The notes under the pieces were generated by a model. That model ran no database searches. It was not told where the DNA came from and saw only the letters and a list, made by a program, of their open reading frames with translations. Positions 41,469 to 50,789 of a stretch of 64,000 nucleotides of DNA are shown here, in pieces. A program made the position numbers and the translations under genes. The stretch spans positions 186,001 through 250,000 of the forward strand of contig JBMYND010000002.1 in assembly GCA_049597955.1 (NCBI GenBank), given 5' to 3'. The stretch is from JAYPAN01 sp049597955 (GTDB taxonomy: Bacteria; Pseudomonadota; Alphaproteobacteria; RS24). Numbering within the stretch: the stretch's first letter is position 1; every line of letters begins with the position of its first letter.

Positions 41469-41855
41469 ATGGATCGGTTTTCTGATCATCTCGGGTTTCA
41501 GGCGTCGGTATTGGGTCTGCGCTCGCGCCGCAATAATATATTGGCCTCCAATATCGCCAATGCGGCAACCCCCAATTTCAAAGCGCGTGATTTTGACTTT
41601 GCCCGCGCTGCCGAAAAGCTCGACCCGACCGGCCCCCTGACCACCACCAATAAGCAGCATATTCCCGCCGCGCGCCCTGTCGGCATGCGCGACATGCAAT
41701 ATCGTGTGCCGCTTAACCCCTCTTATGACGGCAATACGGTTGAGCTGGCGATAGAGCAAATGCAGTTTTCCGAAAATGTGATGCGCTACCAAACCAGCCT
41801 CAATTTCCTCAATGCGCGGATTAATGGTCTGCGCAGTGCGATACGGGGAGAGTGA
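41469..41855 (+). CDS. flgB: FlgB, proximal rod protein
   Basis: 128 aa. N-terminal rod motif RRNNILASNIANAATPNFKARDFDF and the C-terminal EQMQFSENVMRYQTSLNFLNARINGLRSAI, both typical of FlgB. First gene after the sigma-54 promoter. Stop overlaps flgC start (TGATG). Builds the proximal rod just above the MS ring. Confidence 0.95.
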   Translation: MDRFSDHLGFQASVLGLRSRRNNILASNIANAATPNFKARDFDFARAAEKLDPTGPLTTTNKQHIPAARPVGMRDMQYRVPLNPSYDGNTVELAIEQMQFSENVMRYQTSLNFLNARINGLRSAIRGE

Positions 41856-42280
41856 TGAATAAGAACGGGAATATCAATAATATATTTGATGTGGCCGGGC
41901 GCGCCATGGCGTCACAAATGGTGCGGTTGAACACAATCGCTACCAATCTGGCCAATGCCGGCAGCATGGCCGGGTCGCCCGATGAGGCATTTCGCGCCAT
42001 CCGTCCGGTGTTTCAGTCAAAATATGCCGCGCAATTCGAAAAAACCGGCCTGTCAACAATGGACACGCAGGAAATTGTGACGCTGAACCGCGAGCCGGAG
42101 CGCACTTTCATGCCCGACCACCCGAAAGCCGATGGCAATGGTTTTGTCTATTTGGCAGCGGTCGAGCCGCAAGAGGAAATGGTCGATATGATGGATGCCA
42201 ATCGGCAATACCAGAACAATATCGAAGTCGTCACCACAATGCGCGCGCTGATGATGCGCACAATCAATATGGGCAAATAG
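41855..42280 (+). CDS. flgC: FlgC, proximal rod protein
   Basis: 141 aa from ATG 41855 (GGGGAG upstream; GTG 41852 possible). FDVAGRAMASQMVRLNTIATNLANAGSMAGSPDEAFRAIRPVF is the FlgC N-terminus, and MVDMMDANRQYQNNIEVVTTMRALMMRTINMGK the C-terminal coiled segment. Directly coupled to flgB. Confidence 0.94.
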   Translation: MNKNGNINNIFDVAGRAMASQMVRLNTIATNLANAGSMAGSPDEAFRAIRPVFQSKYAAQFEKTGLSTMDTQEIVTLNREPERTFMPDHPKADGNGFVYLAAVEPQEEMVDMMDANRQYQNNIEVVTTMRALMMRTINMGK

Positions 42281-42303
42281 AGCAACGGAATTGGAATTAA
42301 ACC

Positions 42304-42990
42304 ATGACAAGCATTGACAATAACCAGTCTTTGAACGCCATTCTCGATAAAATCGGGGTCAATCGGCAGGATGAAAAGCCGGCCAGCAAGGATACGCTCG
42401 GCCAAGCGGATTTCTTGAAGCTGATGACCACGCAATTGCAAAATCAAGACCCGTTTGCGCCGATGGAAAACGCCGAATTTATCGCGCAAATGGCGCAGTT
42501 TTCGACCGTGACCGGCATTACGGAAATGGGCCAGTCGCTGAATGATATTTCCGGTCAGATTGCTGAGTTCCGTCTGGCGACCGCGACCAATATGCTCGGC
42601 AGCTCGGTGCTGGTGCCGGGCAATACGGCGCGGCCTGATGAAAATCGCGCCATTCATGGCATTGTCGATTTGCCGGCAGCCTCTACCGCGACCAATATTG
42701 TGTTTTCCGACGCCAATGGCGAAGTTGTCCATGTCGCTGACCTTGGCCCGCAAGGGCGCGGCTTGACCGGCTTCTCATGGGAAAATATTCCCGAAGACAT
42801 TGCCGCTGGCGACGCGCCTTTGCGCATTGAAGCCTATGCCGATAGCGGCCAGGGCATGCAATCCGTATCCTCTTCCGTTTTCGCCGAAGTGCTGGCCGCT
42901 TCCACCGCCGACCCGGTTCGCGGGGTTGTGCTTGATGTGCGCGATTACGGGGAAATTGCCGCCGCCGATATTCGTCGGTTCAGAAAATAG
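42304..42990 (+). CDS. flgD: FlgD, hook-cap scaffold
   Basis: 228 aa. The N-terminal signature LGQADFLKLMTTQLQNQDPFAPMENAEFIAQMAQFSTVTGITEM is that of FlgD. The C-terminal ~120 residues form the beta-rich FlgD Ig-like/TUDOR part (SSVLVPGNTARPDENRAIHGIVDLP). Caps the growing hook during FlgE assembly. Sits between flgC and the giant flgE. Confidence 0.95.
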   Translation: MTSIDNNQSLNAILDKIGVNRQDEKPASKDTLGQADFLKLMTTQLQNQDPFAPMENAEFIAQMAQFSTVTGITEMGQSLNDISGQIAEFRLATATNMLGSSVLVPGNTARPDENRAIHGIVDLPAASTATNIVFSDANGEVVHVADLGPQGRGLTGFSWENIPEDIAAGDAPLRIEAYADSGQGMQSVSSSVFAEVLAASTADPVRGVVLDVRDYGEIAAADIRRFRK

Positions 42991-43022
42991 ATTTTAGCCT
43001 TTTGATTTGGATGGAGTAATCA

Positions 43023-46000
43023 ATGTCGTTTTATACAGCGCTGACAGGATTGAATGGTTCGCAGGCCGATATTTCGGCCACCTCGAACAATATCGCCAAC
43101 GTTGGTACGACCGGCTTTAAGCGGAGCCGTGCGGAATTTGGTGATATTTTCGCGACATCACCATTGCAGAACTCATCTTCGTCGATTGGTTCGGGCACGA
43201 TTTTGAAGGGCATTAAGCAGCAGTTCACGCAAGGTAATATCGTGTCCTCGCTGAACGCGCTTGACCTTGCCATTTCCGGCCAGGGCTTTTTTGCCCTGAA
43301 ACCGTCGCTGACCTCGGCGCAGGAAGTTTACACACGTAACGGTTCATTGAATGTGAATAATGACCGTTATGTGGTGGACTCAGCCGGTCAGTTCTTGCTG
43401 GTCTATCCGGTGAATGATGACGGCTCCGTGACCGCCAAAGACCTTGACAGCGCCGTGCCATTGCAATTGCCGGTGACTTCCGGTGACCCGCAAGCGACAG
43501 CCAATATTTCGCTCGGCGTGAACTTGCCTGCTGACTCTGAAGTGGTCACTGACAAGCCGCAATTTGCCGATGGCTATGCGTTTAATCCGGATAATCCGGA
43601 CACATTCACCAATTCAACATCCATCACAATCTTTGATGATTTGGGTAATCCGACCATTGCCACGATTTACTTCATCAAAACGCAGACAACTTCGGCTGAT
43701 GACCCGACCAATAAATATGACACGCGTTTGGTGATTGGTGACAAGATTATCGACCCGGATTTGGTGAAGGCGGTTGATGATGCGGGCAATCGGATATTTA
43801 TTGACCGTTTCGGCGCTCAAACAACCAGCGTGCCGGATGATAATTACTTCCTTGAAGGGAAGGGTTCCGCGCTTTACAAGCTCGATGACCTGCAACAGAA
43901 AGTGGACAGCCAGCCGGCGCGGATTCAAAGTGAGGCGACAGCCTTTGACTTTGGCGATGAGGGTGACCGGCTTGTTGAAATCGTCACTGACCCGATGCAA
44001 TTCAAATCGACCCGCGAGGCCGGTTCGGCCAATGATATTTATTGGGGCAAGGATTTCCTGCTGATAAATGTTGATGATGGCGACCGTCCGGTCAGTATTG
44101 ATATTCGCCCCGGCACATATAATGCGGCCGATTTGGCTGTGGAAGTGCAGCGCGCCATTAATTCGGCTTATGGCGATGACAAGAAAATCCAAATTGTGCA
44201 GAATGTTGACAATGAGATTAACATTAATTTGAGCCGGTTGAATTCGGACGGCACGACGTCAAGCTTGAAAGAACTGGCCGGCACGGCCATTTCGGTTGAC
44301 TTGCTTGGTCAAAGCTATGTGACCGATATTGAGGGCATTGACCTTTCCGGTGCGTCGCCCGACTTTACCCGCGAACAATTTCTGGCACACACGCAAGCGC
44401 GTATCAATAAGGCGATGAACCAGTTTATCGTCAATACGAATGACACGCTTAACACGACCAATCAAAGTGCGTTTAATTTCGGTAATACGGGCCAGCTTTT
44501 TGCCCGCTCCAGCGGCAGCCAGATTGGCAATATTCTTGAGCAAACGCAGATTTTCAATCTCGAACATCGCACATTGGACAGCTATGTCGATGCCGGTGAT
44601 CCCGGTGCGGTGACAGAAAATGAAAAATTTCTTGTCTATTCCTTCTATGGTGAACGCCCCAGCCTGAAAGTCTATGATGACCAGAAACAGGTGGCAGCCG
44701 TCGCTGGCAACACGATCCGCTATGACGCCACGCAAAACACGCTGACCGTCAATCTGGCCAATACAACAGGTCTGACGGCGGGTGAGACTATTCAGATTGC
44801 CGGTAATTTCACCGAGGCCAATGCGTCTTTCTTGAATGGTCGCAGTTTCCAGATTTCCAATGTCAATACAGGTTCAATCACCATTAACACAACCGGCCTT
44901 GGCCTGCCTGATACGGGCTTTGATATTGCCAGCACGACCGCCTATGTGCTGAGCGATGAGTCCAGCACGGTTGAGGCGTTTTTTGAAGGGGCTGACAATG
45001 TGTTTGAAGGCGCATTGGATAATTTCTCAAGCAAGAAAATCATCTTGCGCGAAACCTCGGCTGCCAAACATAAATATACCAATAGCGAAGTCTCCACCAT
45101 TACCGGTGCGGCCGGTATTTTGACAGTGGGCGATGAAGTTTTGTCTTTCACCGATGATAATGGCGATGCAATTGACACCAAGGCCAGCCTTGGACTGTCG
45201 GCTTTGACCACGACGTCGGACTGGGTTGATGAGAAAAACCCGCCCATTACCGTGGCCTATGACAATCTCGAACAGCGTCTGCAATTCCAGGTTGACCGGA
45301 CAAGCCTTGGCACTGGCACAGAGCCGAATTTCAACTCTTTCGAGATTTACGGCTCGGAAGCGGCCGATGTGACCAATAATTTGGGTATTCCTGCCGAGGA
45401 AGATGCTTCAACCGTGCTTATTCGCGGTGGGCAGGTTCTCAATGCCGAAACCCTTGTCGCTGATGGCGAAGAAATTCAGCTCAATGACAAGCGTTATGGC
45501 ATTCAGGTTGAATATAATAGTGACACCAAGACATTCAGCTATTTGAGTGGCAGCACAGGCGAGCAAATTTCCGCCAATGGCGCGCTTGGTGTGGATACCG
45601 GCCAGCGTGCCTCCAACATCCAGGTTGGCCGTTACAGCATTTCTGATGTCGATGGCAGCGTGGTCAATGCCTCTTTCGATTTGACCGAGCGCACAATTGG
45701 CACGGGCGACAATCAGCTTATGGGGGTTGGCGCAACCAAAACCGATATTATTTTCACCAATGGGCGAGGTCTGGCTTCTCTGCCGGCCACAGCAACCAGC
45801 ACACCTGCGCAGGAAGATTTGTCGCAAGTGTTTACGCTGTCGAGCCAGATTGGCGAGAATATCTTTAACGTATCGGTTGACGGCATTAGCGGCATCATCA
45901 CCGTGCCGGGCGGCTCTTATGTTGGCTCTACTTTGGCTTCCGCCTTGGAAGAGCGTATCAACCAGATTGAAGACCCGGTTACCGGCAAAGTGGTCGGCGG

Positions 46001-46796
46001 TGTGACGGTTGATTATAATTCAGAGAGCAATAATTTCGTCTTCACCACCGGCACGCGCGGCAATAATTCGACCATTAAGGTGAATGGCAGCGCCAAGCTT
46101 GGTCTTGATGATGTGCCTTTGGGTGTCGGCTCTATCCCGCAAATCTTCAATCTGGTGCAAGCGACCAATAAGGATGGCGTGGCCCTTTATGTAAATGCTG
46201 AAGGCGAAGTGGTGGAATCACCACCGGCCAATTTGGTGGAAGGTTATTTCCCGCTTTATATTGATGAAGGCGAGCTGACTTTCGACAAAACAGGGACATT
46301 GGTCAGCCCGCGCAATAAAGTGCATTATGAAAAGCAGGAAGAGGGCGTCTCGATTGCCTTGGATATTGACTTTTCCGCTTCCACCCAGTTCGCCCAGCCT
46401 TTCTCGGTTGTCGCGGTTAATCAGGATGGTTTCACATCCGGTCGTCTGGATGGTCTGGAAATTGATGCGTCCGGCACAATCCGCGCCAACTATACAAATG
46501 GTCAGAACAACCCGCTTGGCAAAATCGTGATTGCCAATTTTAACAACCAAAACGGTTTGAAGCAGATTGGTAATGCGACCTATGTGGAAACAGCTGTTTC
46601 CGGCACGCCCCAGGTTGGTGAGGCCGGCTCGGAAGGCTTTGGTAACATTTTGTCGGGTTCGCTGGAGCGGTCAAATGTCGATATCACCGAGGAATTGGTG
46701 AATCTGATTACCGCGCAAAGGAACTTCCAGGCATCGGCCAAGGCGATTGAGACCACAACAACGCTGACGCAGACCATTATTAACATCCGCATGTAA
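43023..46796 (+). CDS. flgE: FlgE, unusually long hook protein
   Basis: 1257 aa, roughly three times the common 400-450. The conserved ends are intact: N-terminal MSFYTALTGLNGSQADISATSNNIANVGTTGFKRSRAEFGDI and LDLAISGQGFFALK; C-terminal SGSLERSNVDITEELVNLITAQRNFQASAKAIETTTTLTQTIINIRM. The extra ~800 residues lie in the middle, in the surface domains (D1-D2 and additional), rich in Asp, Thr, Asn and Val as in exported beta proteins. No frameshift or stop is present. Good ribosome-binding site (GGAG). The extra domains should be exposed on the hook outside. Confidence 0.95.
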   Translation: MSFYTALTGLNGSQADISATSNNIANVGTTGFKRSRAEFGDIFATSPLQNSSSSIGSGTILKGIKQQFTQGNIVSSLNALDLAISGQGFFALKPSLTSAQEVYTRNGSLNVNNDRYVVDSAGQFLLVYPVNDDGSVTAKDLDSAVPLQLPVTSGDPQATANISLGVNLPADSEVVTDKPQFADGYAFNPDNPDTFTNSTSITIFDDLGNPTIATIYFIKTQTTSADDPTNKYDTRLVIGDKIIDPDLVKAVDDAGNRIFIDRFGAQTTSVPDDNYFLEGKGSALYKLDDLQQKVDSQPARIQSEATAFDFGDEGDRLVEIVTDPMQFKSTREAGSANDIYWGKDFLLINVDDGDRPVSIDIRPGTYNAADLAVEVQRAINSAYGDDKKIQIVQNVDNEININLSRLNSDGTTSSLKELAGTAISVDLLGQSYVTDIEGIDLSGASPDFTREQFLAHTQARINKAMNQFIVNTNDTLNTTNQSAFNFGNTGQLFARSSGSQIGNILEQTQIFNLEHRTLDSYVDAGDPGAVTENEKFLVYSFYGERPSLKVYDDQKQVAAVAGNTIRYDATQNTLTVNLANTTGLTAGETIQIAGNFTEANASFLNGRSFQISNVNTGSITINTTGLGLPDTGFDIASTTAYVLSDESSTVEAFFEGADNVFEGALDNFSSKKIILRETSAAKHKYTNSEVSTITGAAGILTVGDEVLSFTDDNGDAIDTKASLGLSALTTTSDWVDEKNPPITVAYDNLEQRLQFQVDRTSLGTGTEPNFNSFEIYGSEAADVTNNLGIPAEEDASTVLIRGGQVLNAETLVADGEEIQLNDKRYGIQVEYNSDTKTFSYLSGSTGEQISANGALGVDTGQRASNIQVGRYSISDVDGSVVNASFDLTERTIGTGDNQLMGVGATKTDIIFTNGRGLASLPATATSTPAQEDLSQVFTLSSQIGENIFNVSVDGISGIITVPGGSYVGSTLASALEERINQIEDPVTGKVVGGVTVDYNSESNNFVFTTGTRGNNSTIKVNGSAKLGLDDVPLGVGSIPQIFNLVQATNKDGVALYVNAEGEVVESPPANLVEGYFPLYIDEGELTFDKTGTLVSPRNKVHYEKQEEGVSIALDIDFSASTQFAQPFSVVAVNQDGFTSGRLDGLEIDASGTIRANYTNGQNNPLGKIVIANFNNQNGLKQIGNATYVETAVSGTPQVGEAGSEGFGNILSGSLERSNVDITEELVNLITAQRNFQASAKAIETTTTLTQTIINIRM

Positions 46797-46849
46797 GTGG
46801 AATGCGGCAATAGGCTCGGCAGGGTTGCTGAAGGACGGGGGAACAGATT

Positions 46850-47611
46850 ATGGATAGGCTGATATTTACCGCGCTGAATACAATTCAATATGCGCAGGAA
46901 GACAATGTTATCCGCTCCAATAATCTGGCCAATGCAACCGTGCCGGGCTTTCGCCGCGACATTGAGCCGAAAGAAGTCGGCACCGGGTTTCTGGCGGCAA
47001 TCGAAGAATTTGAAACCCGCGCCTATTCCATTCGCGCCGGTATGAACCGGTTTTCGCGTGAGGCGGGCCATCTCGATTATACAGAGCAACCGACCGATAT
47101 TTCCGTTTCCGGCCCCGGCTTTTTTATTATCCAGCCGCTTAGCGGGGAGGGGGCAGCTTTGTCCCGACGCGGTGATTTTCGGATAAACCCGGACGGCCAG
47201 ATGATTGATGGCGCCGGCAATATATTGCTCAATGATGGTTTGCAGCCGATTGTTTTGCCGCCGCATCGCGAGCTTGTTGTCGGTGAAGACGGGCTTGTCA
47301 GCATTGAACCGCTTGAAGGTGAGCCGGGCGTGCTGGAAGAAATTGCCCAAATCGGCACAACATTGGCGACAAATGCTGATTTGAAAAAGTTTCCCGATGG
47401 CCATATTCGCTTGCGCGATGGCGGCATTCCAGAAATTGATCAGGAAACCCGCATGGTGCAGGGCTATCTCGAAGGCAGTAATGTCAATACAGTGCAGGAA
47501 CTCATTGAAAACATGCAGCGCCAGCGCACATTTGAGCTGAATGTGCGGATGATTTCCGTTGCCAAGGAAATTGACGAAGCTGGCACCAGTGTCTTGCGCA
47601 TGCCCAATTAA
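46850..47611 (+). CDS. flgF: FlgF, rod protein
   Basis: 253 aa. MDRLIFTALNTIQYAQEDNVIRSNNLANATVPGFRRDIEP opens with the FlgF pattern, TDISVSGPGFFIIQ follows, and GYLEGSNVNTVQELIENMQRQRTFELNVRMI ends it. Last gene before the hairpin at 47639. Because a second FlgF-type gene exists at 29530, the exact assignment of the pair is open, but this one has the canonical position flgE-flgF-flgG. Confidence 0.9.
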   Translation: MDRLIFTALNTIQYAQEDNVIRSNNLANATVPGFRRDIEPKEVGTGFLAAIEEFETRAYSIRAGMNRFSREAGHLDYTEQPTDISVSGPGFFIIQPLSGEGAALSRRGDFRINPDGQMIDGAGNILLNDGLQPIVLPPHRELVVGEDGLVSIEPLEGEPGVLEEIAQIGTTLATNADLKKFPDGHIRLRDGGIPEIDQETRMVQGYLEGSNVNTVQELIENMQRQRTFELNVRMISVAKEIDEAGTSVLRMPN

Positions 47612-47638
47612 CCAATATCACGCCTATTTTGGCATTTG

Positions 47639-47668
47639 AAAACAGGCCCGATGCGGCCTGTTTTTTTG
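47639..47668 (+). terminator. Rho-independent terminator after flgF
   Basis: AACAGGCC (47641-47648) pairs with GGCCTGTT (47655-47662) around a 6-base loop, and the T-run (47661-47667) begins in the right arm. It ends the flgB-F transcript just upstream of the flgG promoter. Confidence 0.85.
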
Positions 47669-47705
47669 TGCTTTTTTCGGGAGATTTATGCGGCTTTGCA
47701 GGCTT

Positions 47706-47722
47706 TGGCATAGGGCTTGCAA
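47706..47722 (+). promoter_or_regulatory. Sigma-54 promoter for flgG-flgH-flgI-flgJ-flgK-flgL
   Basis: TGGCATAGGGCTTGCAA, GG-N10-GC exact, 50 bases before the flgG start. Confidence 0.82.
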
Positions 47723-47755
47723 TCTTGCTGTAACGATTTTTGACAGGAGACAAAA

Positions 47756-48544
47756 ATGACCGCCAGCGCCATGCATGTAGCCAAATCCGGCCTCAACGCC
47801 CAACAAACACGAATGCAAATTATTGCCAACAACCTGTCCAATGTGAACACGACCGGCTTCAAAAAAGACCGCGCCAATTTCGAGTCGCTTTTGTATCAGG
47901 TGCGTCGCTTTGCCGGTGAGCAAACTTCGGCGGAGACCAATCTGACTTCGGCCTTTTCCATCGGTACCGGCACACGCATTGTGGCGACCGAGAAAATGCA
48001 TACGCAAGGCAGCCTTGTCATGACCGAAAACGCGCTTGATTTGGCGGTTGAAGGGGCAGGCTTTTTTCAGGTTTTAATGCCGGATGGACGGATTGCCTAT
48101 ACACGCAGCGGCGCGCTGTCGCGCAATGAAGAAGGTGTTCTGACAACGCCAAGCGGTTATGTCGTGCAGCCGGAAATCCAGATTCCCGAAGGCGTCACCA
48201 GCATTAACATTTCCGCTTCCGGCAATGTCAGCGTGACGATTGGTGCAAATAATGCGGCTGAAGAAATCGGCCAGTTGACGCTTGCCAATTTCACCAATCT
48301 GCCGGGCTTGCAGCCAATTGGTGAAAATATGCTGGTTGAGACCGATGCCAGTGGCCCGCCGGTGATTGCCAATCCGCTTGAGCAGGGTTTCGGCAAGCTG
48401 GTGCAGGGTGCGCTGGAAAGCTCCAATGTCAATGTCGTGCAGGAATTGGTCGATATGATTGAAACCCAGCGCGCCTATGAGGTGAGTTCAAAAGCCATCA
48501 TGTCAGTCGATGAGATGTTGCGCTTTATCGCCAATAATCTCTAA
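47756..48544 (+). CDS. flgG: FlgG, distal rod protein
   Basis: 262 aa, the normal FlgG length. Opens HVAKSGLNAQQTRMQIIANNLSNVNTTGFKKDRANFESLLYQ and closes GALESSNVNVVQELVDMIETQRAYEVSSKAIMSVDEMLRFIANNL, both textbook FlgG. AGGAG lies before the ATG. First gene of a new transcription unit after a terminator and sigma-54 promoter. FlgH follows after 14 bases. Confidence 0.96.
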   Translation: MTASAMHVAKSGLNAQQTRMQIIANNLSNVNTTGFKKDRANFESLLYQVRRFAGEQTSAETNLTSAFSIGTGTRIVATEKMHTQGSLVMTENALDLAVEGAGFFQVLMPDGRIAYTRSGALSRNEEGVLTTPSGYVVQPEIQIPEGVTSINISASGNVSVTIGANNAAEEIGQLTLANFTNLPGLQPIGENMLVETDASGPPVIANPLEQGFGKLVQGALESSNVNVVQELVDMIETQRAYEVSSKAIMSVDEMLRFIANNL

Positions 48545-48558
48545 TCACCGGGACGGTC

Positions 48559-49242
48559 ATGGCCAGCAAGTTTAATTTTGTCATAATGGTTGCGCTTTCC
48601 GGTCTGATGGCGGGCGGTTGCAGCACCTATGTGGAAAATCGCAAAAGTGCCGAGTTTCATCCGATTTATGAAGCCATTGTGCCGGCCATGCAAAAGGGCA
48701 ATCCGACCGGGGCGATTTTCAACGCCCATTCCAAAACCGGCCTGTTCACCACCGACCAGCGCGCGCGCATGGTCGGTGACTTGCTGACCGTGGCCTTTAC
48801 CGAATCCTTTGCCGCCAGCAAATCGCAAAGCACGGCGACCAGCCGGTCAGACGAATATGGCTTTACCGTCAATAATATCCCGTTCGACAATGACCGTTTC
48901 TCAAATTATTCGCTGGGCGGTCAGGCCGAGCAGAGCTTTGCCGGAACCGGGCAGGCCTCGCAATCCAATTCATTCACCGGTCGCTTATCGGTGAGTGTGG
49001 TGCGGGTTTTTGCCAATGGCAATCTTGAAATTATGGGCCAGAAAATGCTGACCCTCAATAATGGCAATGAATATGTGCGTGTGCGCGGCATTGTTCGGCC
49101 GGAAGATATTTCGGCCGATAATGTTGTGCTGTCGTCGAAAATTGCCGATGCGGAAATCAACTATACCGGCGCTGGCGATATTGCCGATACCGGTCGCATG
49201 GGCTGGCTGTCCAAGCTGTTGCGCACCGTGTCACCATTTTAG
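48559..49242 (+). CDS. flgH: FlgH, L-ring lipoprotein
   Basis: 227 aa. Lipobox MAGGC with Cys21. The mature part contains KTGLFTTDQRARMVGDLLTVAFTESFAASKSQSTATSR, SFTGRLSVSVVRVFANGNLEIMGQKMLTLNNGNEYVRVRGIVRPEDIS and SSKIADAEINYTGAGDIADTGRMGWLSKLL, all FlgH landmarks. Forms the outer-membrane L-ring. Confidence 0.96.
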   Translation: MASKFNFVIMVALSGLMAGGCSTYVENRKSAEFHPIYEAIVPAMQKGNPTGAIFNAHSKTGLFTTDQRARMVGDLLTVAFTESFAASKSQSTATSRSDEYGFTVNNIPFDNDRFSNYSLGGQAEQSFAGTGQASQSNSFTGRLSVSVVRVFANGNLEIMGQKMLTLNNGNEYVRVRGIVRPEDISADNVVLSSKIADAEINYTGAGDIADTGRMGWLSKLLRTVSPF

Positions 49243-49251
49243 GGGGATAAT

Positions 49252-50376
49252 ATGGGCCGTTTCCTTATCTGCTTTTTGCTGGTTGCGAGTTTTATAACCG
49301 CCGCGCCCGTGCGTGCCGACCGGTTGAAAGATTTGGCCTCGCTGGCCGGTGTGCGTTCCAACCAGCTTGTCGGCTATGGCATTGTGGTGGGTCTGAACGG
49401 CACAGGCGACGGCAATACGCGCCTGACTTTGCAGACGATACAATCCATTGTGTCGCAATTCGGTCAATCGACCAGCCTTGCCGGCATTAAGGGTAAAAAT
49501 GCCGCCGCCGTTATGGTGACAGCGGAATTGCCGCCTTTCATGAAGCCCGGTCAGACAACCGATGTAACGGTTTCGACATTGGGTGAAGCCAAATCATTGC
49601 GCGGCGGCACGCTGCTGATGACGCCCTTGCTCGGCGCTGACGGCGAAACCTATGCCATGGCGCAGGGTAATTTGCTGGTTGGCGGTCTCGGCGTTGAGGG
49701 TGGTGACGGCTCCTCACTGGTGGTCAATGTGCCGACTGTTGGGCGTATCCCGCGCGGGGCGTCGGTTGAGCGCATGGTTGAGACGCCGTTTTTGAACAAT
49801 GACCATATGGTGTTCAATCTGCACCAAGGTGATTTCAGCACGGCAACCCGCGTTGCTGAGGCGATAAATGAATTTATCGGCGACCCGATTGCCACGCCAT
49901 TGGATGCCACTTCGGTGCGCGTCAATGCGCCGGAAGACCGCGCCCAGCGTGTCGCCTTTATGGGGATTTTGGAAAATATCGATGTCGATCCGGCGCGGCC
50001 TGCTGCCAAAGTTGTGGTCAATTCGCGCACCGGCACTGTGGTAATTGGCGGCGATGTGCGCGTCACCCCGGCTGCCGTCACCCATGGCTCGCTGACGGTC
50101 AAGGTGAATGAGGATACCGCGGTCACACCGGTTGATGCGATTATCGGCAATGACAATCAAATCGCTGCTGTGCCGGGCGGGGCGGTGGAAACGCCGCGCA
50201 CCGATATTGAAGTCGAGGAAGAATTGTCGCCGGCCTTTATTTTCGACCCCGGCGTCGAACTGTCCGACATTGTTGATGCGATAAATGCGGTCGGCGCGTC
50301 ACCGGCCGATTTGGTGGCCATATTGGAAGCTTTGCGGCGCTCGGGTGCCTTGCGGGCGGAACTGGTGGTTATTTAG
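49252..50376 (+). CDS. flgI: FlgI, P-ring protein
   Basis: 374 aa. Signal peptide ~1-22 (ending VRA), then DRLKDLASLAGVRSNQLVGYGIVVGLNGTGDG, NAAAVMVTAELPPFMKPGQTTDVTVSTLGEAKSLRGGTLLMTPLLGADGETYAMAQG and RIPRGASVERMV, all strong FlgI signatures. Assembles in the periplasm at the peptidoglycan with help from FlgA. Eight bases before the FlgJ-like gene. Confidence 0.97.
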   Translation: MGRFLICFLLVASFITAAPVRADRLKDLASLAGVRSNQLVGYGIVVGLNGTGDGNTRLTLQTIQSIVSQFGQSTSLAGIKGKNAAAVMVTAELPPFMKPGQTTDVTVSTLGEAKSLRGGTLLMTPLLGADGETYAMAQGNLLVGGLGVEGGDGSSLVVNVPTVGRIPRGASVERMVETPFLNNDHMVFNLHQGDFSTATRVAEAINEFIGDPIATPLDATSVRVNAPEDRAQRVAFMGILENIDVDPARPAAKVVVNSRTGTVVIGGDVRVTPAAVTHGSLTVKVNEDTAVTPVDAIIGNDNQIAAVPGGAVETPRTDIEVEEELSPAFIFDPGVELSDIVDAINAVGASPADLVAILEALRRSGALRAELVVI

Positions 50377-50384
50377 GGGCTGAT

Positions 50385-50786
50385 ATGGACGCAAAACTGC
50401 CATTGCCGATAAATGCAACCGCCCAGGGGGCGGCTTTTGCGCTTTCGGGTAAGCTGTCCGAGGCTGACATTGCGCAGGCGAAAAAAGACGCCGAAGCACG
50501 CGAATTGCGCGCCGTGGCCGAACAATTTGAGGCCTTATTCGTCAAGCAAATGTTGGAACAGGCGCGCAAAACCAAGCTGGCCGATGAGTTATTTGGCGGC
50601 AGCGGCAATGAAACCTTCCGCTCCATGCTGGATGATGAATATGCCCAGAAAATGGCCGATACCACCAGCCTTGGTATTGCCGAAGCACTGGTGCAGCAAT
50701 TGGGTGGCAATGGCACGCGCCGACGTGTGGGTGGCGGTATGGCTAATGGTAATGGGCTGATGCCGGTCAAGCAGGCGAAAGACTAG
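50385..50786 (+). CDS. flgJ: FlgJ-like rod-binding protein, no muramidase domain
   Basis: 133 aa. Contains only the rod-binding half: LRAVAEQFEALFVKQMLEQARKTKLADELFGGSGNETFRSMLDDEYAQKMADTTSLGIAEALVQQL. The C-terminal peptidoglycan hydrolase of enterobacterial FlgJ is missing, as is usual in alphaproteobacteria, where a separate enzyme (e.g. SltF) cuts the wall. No such enzyme is seen here. Three bases before flgK. Confidence 0.9.
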   Translation: MDAKLPLPINATAQGAAFALSGKLSEADIAQAKKDAEARELRAVAEQFEALFVKQMLEQARKTKLADELFGGSGNETFRSMLDDEYAQKMADTTSLGIAEALVQQLGGNGTRRRVGGGMANGNGLMPVKQAKD

Positions 50787-50789
50787 AAC

